Source: Deltaproteobacteria bacterium (GTDB lineage Bacteria > Desulfobacterota > Anaeroferrophillalia > Anaeroferrophillales > Tharpellaceae). From it: a stretch of 6,268 bases of DNA. The DNA lies in NCBI GenBank assembly GCA_013153415.1, contig JAADEO010000029.1, forward strand, positions 1 to 6,268. Reading direction: 5' to 3'. Shown here piece by piece: positions 1 through 5,047 of the stretch. The position numbers and the translations under genes are program-made. How positions within the stretch are numbered: position 1 is the first letter of the stretch; every line of letters begins with the position of its first letter. The notes beneath the pieces were generated by a model, which made no database searches, had not been told where the DNA came from, and saw only the letters and a list, made by a program, of their open reading frames with translations.

Positions 1-1551
1 GCCCTGCAGGCCAAGGACAGTCTCTTCCGGGCCTGGGTGACTGAGCTCTCTTTCAAGAAACAGGTGGAGTTCAAACGATTCAGTGAGCCTATCGTCACCA
101 GTCTCAAGATCGCCCGGGAGTGGGGAAAGAACCAGGAGGTTGATCTCGGCGACAGTGCCAAGATAAATCTCTATTTCATGCCGACTTTAAAGAGTCTGCC
201 GCAGATTCACGCGCTGATCATCGCCAACACCGACGGGCAGGAATACTACCTGCGTCGCCAGGGAAATGAGTGGTTCAGCCGTAGCTGTGATCCCCGGCGC
301 TGGCCGGGAAAGGTCCTGGAACGGAGCTGGCGTGACGGGTCCGAGCCAGGACCTGGAAAACTGGTGCCCAGCGACTACGATCCCCGCCAAAGGCCCTGGT
401 TCAAAGGCTGCATGGCGATCACCAACCCGGATGAAGTTTTTTGGACGCCTCCCTACCGTTTTTTCTCCAATGGCCATATCGGGGTTACCGCGGCCCAGAA
501 ATGGAGTGCCGGGGAAAAATCCGGCTTGAAATATGTGGTCGCTTTCGATGTTCTCATCAGCGACCTGCTGGCCTGGACCTCGGAACTCGATCTCGGACCG
601 GCGGGCCGGGCCTTCATGATCTCCGATGAGAACCGGATCCTGGGTCTGCCGCCGGATGCCCCGGGAATGGTCAGGAAGGGCCTGCCGCCGGTTGAGAAAC
701 TGATCGATATGGGTTTCGGCCAGGCCTTGAAAAAATGGCAGCGGGAGCGGATTTCCGAGGAGCAGGTTTTCTCCTTCCGGGTGGATCGGAAAACCTGGTG
801 GGCTGGTTTCGTGCCCCTTAAGATAGGTGGTCGCCATCTCTGGCTCGCGGTCCTGATTCCGGAGAAGGATATTCTCCAGATCGCATCCTACCGGGTCTCA
901 TTCTTCTGGATTCCTCTCAGCATCTTTATTGCCGGCAGTTTTCTCTTTCTGCTCTCCTTCTATCTGGTCCGACGCCATGTCGCCTCGCTCGAGGCTCTGC
1001 ACCGGGAGAACCGGCGTCTGGTCAATGATGAACTGGCCCGCGAAGCCTCGCTCGATGACCCCGCCGCCCGGATCCGGGAGCTGATCCGGGCTGGCGAGAG
1101 TGAACGCCTGGAATTCAAGTCGACGGTACGCTGGAATCTCCGTGAAAACCGGGCCGGCAAGGAGATCGAGATCGCCTGGCTCAAGGGGGTGGTCGGTTTC
1201 CTCAACACCGAGGGCGGGGTACTGCTGATCGGGGTCGAGGACGACGGCACCATCGCCGGGATCGAACGTGACAATTTTACCAATGACGACAAATGTCTGC
1301 GCCACATCGACAGTCTGATCAGCACCCATATCGGGCTCGAGTTCTCCCGCTACATCCATTTCGCGATCATCGAGGTGGAAGGCCGGAAGGTGGTTGAGAT
1401 CCGCTGCCGACTTTCGGAAAATCCGGCTTTCCTCAAGAAGGGTGATGTCGAGGAGTTTTATATCCGCACCGGTCCGGCCAGTCGTAAGCTCAAACCCAGC
1501 CAGATCATCAAGTATCTGGCGAGTCGGAAAAGTGATACCCAGTCACAGTAA
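1..1551 (+). CDS. Membrane-anchored dCache sensor fused to a Schlafen AlbA_2 domain (5' partial)
   Basis: The reading frame is open from base 1, so the N-terminus lies upstream. The in-frame GTG at 37 has no Shine-Dalgarno sequence and is probably internal. Residues are numbered from the first codon in the window (516 visible). Residues about 10-295 look like a double-Cache extracytoplasmic ligand-binding domain, with the hallmark DYDPRQRPWF at 125-134. Residues about 300-323 are one hydrophobic transmembrane helix ending in VRRH. A charged, possibly helical linker follows (325-360). Residues about 363-509 match the Schlafen AlbA_2 (AAA_4) family, with ESERLEFK at 366-373, FLNTEGGVLLIGVEDDG at 400-416 and FYIRTG at 486-491. 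The protein ends just after this domain, with no HTH, kinase or methyl-accepting module. An N-terminal membrane helix, normal for this topology, would lie off-window. The likely role is transmembrane sensing with a cytoplasmic nucleotide- or nucleic-acid-related output. Ligand and output are unknown. The domain calls are firm and the function is not. Confidence 0.88.
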   Translation, partial: ALQAKDSLFRAWVTELSFKKQVEFKRFSEPIVTSLKIAREWGKNQEVDLGDSAKINLYFMPTLKSLPQIHALIIANTDGQEYYLRRQGNEWFSRSCDPRRWPGKVLERSWRDGSEPGPGKLVPSDYDPRQRPWFKGCMAITNPDEVFWTPPYRFFSNGHIGVTAAQKWSAGEKSGLKYVVAFDVLISDLLAWTSELDLGPAGRAFMISDENRILGLPPDAPGMVRKGLPPVEKLIDMGFGQALKKWQRERISEEQVFSFRVDRKTWWAGFVPLKIGGRHLWLAVLIPEKDILQIASYRVSFFWIPLSIFIAGSFLFLLSFYLVRRHVASLEALHRENRRLVNDELAREASLDDPAARIRELIRAGESERLEFKSTVRWNLRENRAGKEIEIAWLKGVVGFLNTEGGVLLIGVEDDGTIAGIERDNFTNDDKCLRHIDSLISTHIGLEFSRYIHFAIIEVEGRKVVEIRCRLSENPAFLKKGDVEEFYIRTGPASRKLKPSQIIKYLASRKSDTQSQ

Positions 1552-1554
1552 TGT

Positions 1555-1604
1555 AACCGGCCGGCCACCGTTGCCGGATGCTACGGAACGGTGGCCTGCC
1601 GGTT
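1555..1604 (+). terminator. Long hairpin after the Cache-Schlafen stop codon, probable terminator
   Basis: Two 18-nt arms, 1555-1572 and 1587-1604, pair with a single C-T mismatch (1562 with 1597). The loop itself can add a CCG/CGG pairing (1574-1576 with 1584-1586). The hairpin begins 3 nt after the TAA. The following CCTCTCTTTCC is pyrimidine-rich but not a clean T run, so termination strength is uncertain. The position argues for a transcript end between the first and second genes. Confidence 0.6.
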
Positions 1605-1645
1605 CCTCTCTTTCCTACAGATAAAACATCATTATCTTTTTTGTC

Positions 1646-1674
1646 CCTCCTGGAGAATTTCAATTTTCAGGAGG
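1646..1674. promoter_or_regulatory. Inverted repeat CCTCCTG-N15-CAGGAGG, possible operator
   Basis: Perfect 7-bp arms at 1646-1652 and 1668-1674 flank an AT-rich 15-nt centre. The arm centres are 22 bp apart, about two helical turns, which suits a dimeric DNA-binding protein. The repeat lies 8-36 bp upstream of the candidate sigma-54 element. No T run follows it, so it is less like a terminator. The binding protein is unknown and a chance repeat is possible. Confidence 0.35.
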
Positions 1675-1681
1675 TCTTTCC

Positions 1682-1697
1682 TGGCCTGATACTTGCT
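1682..1697 (+). promoter_or_regulatory. Candidate sigma-54 (RpoN) -24/-12 promoter
   Basis: The sequence TGGCCTGATACTTGCT fits the consensus TGGCACG-N4-TTGCW at 10 of 12 defined positions, with the invariant GG (1683-1684) and GC (1695-1696) exactly 10 nt apart. Transcription would start near 1708, about 64 nt upstream of the DUF1800 gene start. No convincing sigma-70 promoter was seen in the same gap. Sigma-54 promoters need an activator ATPase, so the downstream pair would be switched on by a specific signal. This is inferred from the motif alone. Confidence 0.5.
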
Positions 1698-1722
1698 CAA
1701 TCCTTTTACCATGAGTAACCCC

Positions 1723-1748
1723 GCCGGGTCGCTTATGTAGACCCCGGC
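1723..1748 (+). promoter_or_regulatory. Stable leader hairpin upstream of the DUF1800 gene
   Basis: GCCGGGTC (1723-1730) pairs with GACCCCGGC (1740-1748), leaving one bulged C and a 9-nt loop. It lies inside the transcript predicted from the sigma-54 element and ends 9 nt before the Shine-Dalgarno sequence. It could affect translation or mRNA stability. It does not match a riboswitch class that I recognise. Confidence 0.35.
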
Positions 1749-1757
1749 CCAAGGACC

Positions 1758-1763
1758 AGGGAG
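1758..1763 (+). promoter_or_regulatory. Ribosome binding site of the DUF1800 gene
   Basis: AGGGAG lies 8 nt before the ATG at 1772. It supports that start over an in-frame GTG at 1805, which has no comparable upstream site. Confidence 0.65.
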
Positions 1764-1771
1764 AAATCGTT

Positions 1772-4700
1772 ATGGCAGCTTTCTCCGCCCATCGGCCCCG
1801 GAAAGTGAGGCCGTTCGGCCATCCACCTCACCCGGCAGGGGCATTTCCACCAACCCTCTGCCTCATTCTCTGTCTTTTCCTTTCCCTTTTCTTCTTTCCT
1901 CTCAATTCTCCGGCCGTAACCCCACCCTCCATCGATCTGGCTTCGTTAGATGTCGTACTGATCGACGGGCTCACAGGTCAGCGTTTGCAGGGTATCAAGG
2001 TGACGGCGGCGGAACGCCTGACCACCGGCAAGCTCAAATGGGTGGCAAGCCGGACCACCGACGATCAGGGCCAGGCGGTTTTCGCTCTCGCAGGGCTCGG
2101 CCGGGGTCGGGTCTATGTTCTCTATGCCCGGGTGTTCAACCAGATCACCTCCTACAGTGATGATCTCGTCCAGTCCGGAAAATACATTTTCCGGGTCGGC
2201 AAACTCGAGGTCACCGCGGTCAGCGGAGCCGACGGTACCCGGTTGTCTGATTACAAGGTGTCGGTCAAAGAGCGCTTGGCCGACGGCAAATTGAAATGGG
2301 TCGCTTCCGGAAAAACCGACAGCCGGGGTGTGATCCGTTTCGATCTCGAACCCTTTCGCGATTATGTGCTGTATGCCAATAGCCCGGTTGACGGCAGTGG
2401 CAAATTTTCGGGCTCGGTGGCTGCGGAAGGTCGTTTTACCTTCGTGGTCGGCAACCGGCCGTTGACCGTGACCCTGGTCAATGGGCTCAGCCAAGCCCCT
2501 CTGGCCGGTATCAAGGTGACGGCGGCGGAACGTCTGGCCACCGGCAAGCTCAAATGGGCGGCGAGCCGGACCACCGATGATCAGGGGCGGGCGGTTTTTG
2601 ATCTTAACGGCCTGGGGCAGGGGCGGAGCTACGTTTTCTCTTGTCGACCCTACAACGGCGGCACGGTTTACAGCCCCGATCTCAACCAGCCCGGCGAGTT
2701 CACTTTCCGGGTCGGAACCCTGCCGGTCACCCTGGTAGATGCGGTTTCCGGGATGCCACTGGTGGATCGTAAACTGGTCGTATATGAAAAAAGTTCCGAT
2801 GGTAAACTGCATTGGCGTAAAAGTGGTACGACCGATACCGGCGGCCGGGTGATTTTCGATCTTCCTGGCTTGGGGCAGGGTAGGGTTTACGTGATCAAAG
2901 CCTACGACCCTTTCAACGAGGGCCAGAAATATTACAGCCCCTGGGTGACGGTGGAGGGGGAGATGATTTTTGCGGTTACCCCCGGTGTCGCCCCATATCG
3001 CCCTGATCTCAAACCGCCCTGGATCAATATCGACAGTCCGCGAAACCGGTCGCTGGTCAGTGATGTCGGCTTCATCCTGGAGGGCCGGGCCACCGATGAC
3101 CGGGCGGTCGAGAGGGTCGAAATCATAGTGGGAAATCCCGGACCCGGTTCCCGGCCGCTGCCGGCCCAGTACAATCCCGTCACCGGTCACTGGCGTTGCG
3201 AGGTTCCGGCCGCCGCCATCAGTGCCGGGCAGACGGTGGAACTCACTGCCCGAGTGGTGGATAGCGCCTACAACGAAATGCTGGCGACTGTCGAACTGGA
3301 TGTGATTGTCGATAACCAGGCGCCGGAGCTGAAAATCACCTCCCAGGCCGACAACGATACGGTTTTCGACAGCGGTTTCATGGTTTCCGGTTATGCCGTC
3401 GACAACACCGGCGTCACCAGTCTGCGGGCGGTTCTCGTCGATCCGCTTTCCGGTTCTCAGGTGGTGGCCGAAAACCTTCCGGTGGCCGTGACCGGGCGCT
3501 GGACCCTGAACGTCGCCAAAGAGCGGCTGACGGCCGGCCAAACGGTTGAACTCCGGTTGGTCGCCGCCGACCGGCCCGGGAACGAGGGTCATGCCCGGGT
3601 TCGATTGCAGGTGGCCGCCGCCGACCTGAATCCCGTCCAGCTGCTTAACCGCATTACCTTCGGGGCGACGCCGGCGCTGCTGGAGGAGGTCCGCCGTATC
3701 GGTCCCGAGGCCTTTTTCGAACGTCAGTTGCACCCGGAAACGGTTGATAATTCGGCCTTTGAGCAGGCTCTGGGTGGTTGGAAACCGGAAAAACGCTACG
3801 AAATGACCAGCTACCAGGTGGTGTATGCCGCGTACAGTTTCCGGCAATTGCAGGAGATGATGACCTGGTTTTGGGAAAACCATTTCAACACCGATATCTC
3901 CAAGCACGGCCGGATCGAATATGAACTCAGGGAGAACCGACTCTTCCGCGAAAACGCCCTGGGCCGGTTTCGGGATCTGCTGACCATCAGTGCTACCAGC
4001 CCGGCCATGCTCTACTACCTGGATAATGTCTCCAACCGGAGGCAGGCTCCGAACGAGAACTACGCCCGGGAGATCATGGAGCTGCATACCATGGGGGTCG
4101 ACGGCGGCTACACCCAGGCCGATATCGTCGAGGTGGCCCGGGCCTTTACCGGCTGGCGGGTGCATGACGGTGAATTCGAATTCTCCGAGTACCGGCACGA
4201 TTTCGGGGAAAAGGTTGTACTTGGAGAAGTGCTGCCGGCCGGTCAGGGGGTCGAAGATGGCTATCAGGTCATCGATATTCTCGCCCGTCATCCCGCAACC
4301 GCCCGTTTCATCAGTAAGAAGCTGTTGCAGTTTTTTCTTACCGACGAACCCTTGCCGGAACTGATCGGGAAAGTGGCCGAGGTCTTCCTCGGCAGTGGCG
4401 GCGATATCGCCGCCGTGGTCTCGCTGATTATCCATCTGCCCGAGTTCAGCCGGGCCGAATATTTTCACAACAAGGTCAAGACCCCGCTCGAACTGGTGGC
4501 CGGCCTGCTGCGCAATCTGCCCGTGGCTCCGGTGGCCCGTCACCTGCGTTACGCCATGGACGGTATGGGTATGCGGTCGTTCTACTATCCCCTGCCGACC
4601 GGCTGGCCCGAGACCGGCGACAAGTGGGTCAATTCCGACCAGCTTCTCCAGCGTCTGCTGTTCATCAACGCTGTCGCTTTCAATGAGCGTCGTGATTCGA

Positions 4701-4951
4701 CCCGAGTCTGTTATGTCGATCTCAACGGTTTTTTCAGGAATCGCGGTTACGAGACCGCACCGGGCATTGTCGGCTATCTCTTCGAACTTCTGCTGGGCAA
4801 TGATTACACCCGGCTGGAGTGGGAACTGGCGACCGCCATTCTCACCGACAACCAGACGATCACCTTCGATATCAACCAGCCAGATGCCGAGGCGCGGCTG
4901 CGCGAGTTGACCGCCACCATCTTGAGTTTTCCGGCCTACCAACTGCAGTAG
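1772..4951 (+). CDS. Exported DUF1800 protein with four 86-residue repeats and two Ig-like domains
   Basis: This is a complete gene of 1059 residues with ATG start and TAG stop. Residues 1-48 form a long basic n-region, a hydrophobic core at about 28-43 and a likely Sec cleavage near NSPA (45-48). Residues about 57-405 hold four tandem repeats resembling carboxypeptidase-regulatory or Cna-B type beta-sandwiches, with GKLKW or GKLHW ending at residues 90, 176, 262 and 348. Residues about 411-514 and 515-616 are two Ig-like repeats sharing AGQTVEL. Residues about 618-1055 are DUF1800 (PF08811), with RITFGATP (627-634), WFWENHF (699-705), NENYAREIMEL (761-771), AFTGW (791-795), HPATARFIS (840-848) and LPTGWPETG (941-949). 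Many DUF1800 proteins are about half this length, so the N-terminal repeats are an extension, probably for adhesion or presentation. It lies 96 nt upstream of the DUF1501 gene. The family has no established activity that I know of. Domain calls are strong. Confidence 0.93.
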   Translation: MAAFSAHRPRKVRPFGHPPHPAGAFPPTLCLILCLFLSLFFFPLNSPAVTPPSIDLASLDVVLIDGLTGQRLQGIKVTAAERLTTGKLKWVASRTTDDQGQAVFALAGLGRGRVYVLYARVFNQITSYSDDLVQSGKYIFRVGKLEVTAVSGADGTRLSDYKVSVKERLADGKLKWVASGKTDSRGVIRFDLEPFRDYVLYANSPVDGSGKFSGSVAAEGRFTFVVGNRPLTVTLVNGLSQAPLAGIKVTAAERLATGKLKWAASRTTDDQGRAVFDLNGLGQGRSYVFSCRPYNGGTVYSPDLNQPGEFTFRVGTLPVTLVDAVSGMPLVDRKLVVYEKSSDGKLHWRKSGTTDTGGRVIFDLPGLGQGRVYVIKAYDPFNEGQKYYSPWVTVEGEMIFAVTPGVAPYRPDLKPPWINIDSPRNRSLVSDVGFILEGRATDDRAVERVEIIVGNPGPGSRPLPAQYNPVTGHWRCEVPAAAISAGQTVELTARVVDSAYNEMLATVELDVIVDNQAPELKITSQADNDTVFDSGFMVSGYAVDNTGVTSLRAVLVDPLSGSQVVAENLPVAVTGRWTLNVAKERLTAGQTVELRLVAADRPGNEGHARVRLQVAAADLNPVQLLNRITFGATPALLEEVRRIGPEAFFERQLHPETVDNSAFEQALGGWKPEKRYEMTSYQVVYAAYSFRQLQEMMTWFWENHFNTDISKHGRIEYELRENRLFRENALGRFRDLLTISATSPAMLYYLDNVSNRRQAPNENYAREIMELHTMGVDGGYTQADIVEVARAFTGWRVHDGEFEFSEYRHDFGEKVVLGEVLPAGQGVEDGYQVIDILARHPATARFISKKLLQFFLTDEPLPELIGKVAEVFLGSGGDIAAVVSLIIHLPEFSRAEYFHNKVKTPLELVAGLLRNLPVAPVARHLRYAMDGMGMRSFYYPLPTGWPETGDKWVNSDQLLQRLLFINAVAFNERRDSTRVCYVDLNGFFRNRGYETAPGIVGYLFELLLGNDYTRLEWELATAILTDNQTITFDINQPDAEARLRELTATILSFPAYQLQ
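1991..2070 (+). repeat. Near-identical 80-bp segment, copy in repeat unit 1
   Basis: This segment matches 2507-2586 with 5 differences in 80 bases, of which three are silent. The offset is 516 bp, exactly two repeat units. Confidence 0.9.
2507..2586 (+). repeat. Near-identical 80-bp segment, copy in repeat unit 3
   Basis: This is the partner of the 1991-2070 copy. It is much more alike at DNA level than adjacent units are, which suggests recent duplication or gene conversion within the gene. Confidence 0.9.
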
Positions 4952-4954
4952 ACA

Positions 4955-4995
4955 GCCCGGTTCCGAGCGGGCCATTCCAGGTTGGAAATGGAATG
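4955..4995 (+). terminator. Two abutting hairpins plus T-rich run in the DUF1800-DUF1501 spacer, possible attenuator
   Basis: GCCCG (4955-4959) pairs with CGGGC (4968-4972). Immediately after, CATTCCA (4973-4979) pairs with TGGAATG (4989-4995) around a 9-nt loop. A T-rich stretch, TTTTCTGGTTTTT, follows at 4996-5008. The second stem is short and AT-containing, so this is at best a weak or partial terminator between the genes. It may instead be a processing or stability element that sets the ratio of the two products. Confidence 0.4.
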
Positions 4996-5036
4996 TTTTC
5001 TGGTTTTTCAAATCCGCAATGACCGGCAGGGATAAC

Positions 5037-5041
5037 AGGAG
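5037..5041 (+). promoter_or_regulatory. Ribosome binding site of the DUF1501 gene
   Basis: AGGAG lies 6 nt before the ATG at 5048. This near-ideal spacing fixes the start, which is also where the twin-arginine signal begins. Confidence 0.8.
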
Positions 5042-5047
5042 CAAGTC

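Larger units (their letters stand above)
1940..2986 (+). repeat. Four tandem 258-bp (86-residue) coding repeats
   Basis: The units cover approximately 1940-2200, 2201-2452, 2453-2716 and 2717-2986. Each has the pattern: strand, TG or SG turn, a V-rich strand, GKLxW, an S-x-x-TD-x-x-G turn, F-x-L and a closing F-x-V or similar strand. The tryptophan of GKLxW recurs at exactly 86-residue spacing. Units 1 and 3 are the closest pair, while units 2 and 4 have diverged. Confidence 0.88.

Noticed and set aside
37..39. GTG as the start of the Cache-Schlafen gene
   Set aside because: The frame is open upstream to base 1, there is no Shine-Dalgarno sequence, and the expected N-terminal membrane helix would be missing.
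1711..1740. A nine-codon upstream ORF (ATG to TAG) in the leader
   Set aside because: It has no Shine-Dalgarno sequence, starts only about 3 nt after the predicted transcript start and has no regulatory codon run. It could matter only if translated leaderless, for which there is no evidence.
1552..1771. Cyclic-di-GMP or other riboswitch in the gap before the DUF1800 gene
   Set aside because: I looked for GEMM-like conserved blocks and other familiar aptamer cores and saw only simple hairpins.
1946..5044. A 1032-codon open frame on the minus strand opposite the DUF1800 gene
   Set aside because: Its translation has no recognisable domain and a composition rich in G, P, D and H. It mirrors a well-supported plus-strand gene in a GC-biased sequence, where antisense stops are rare.
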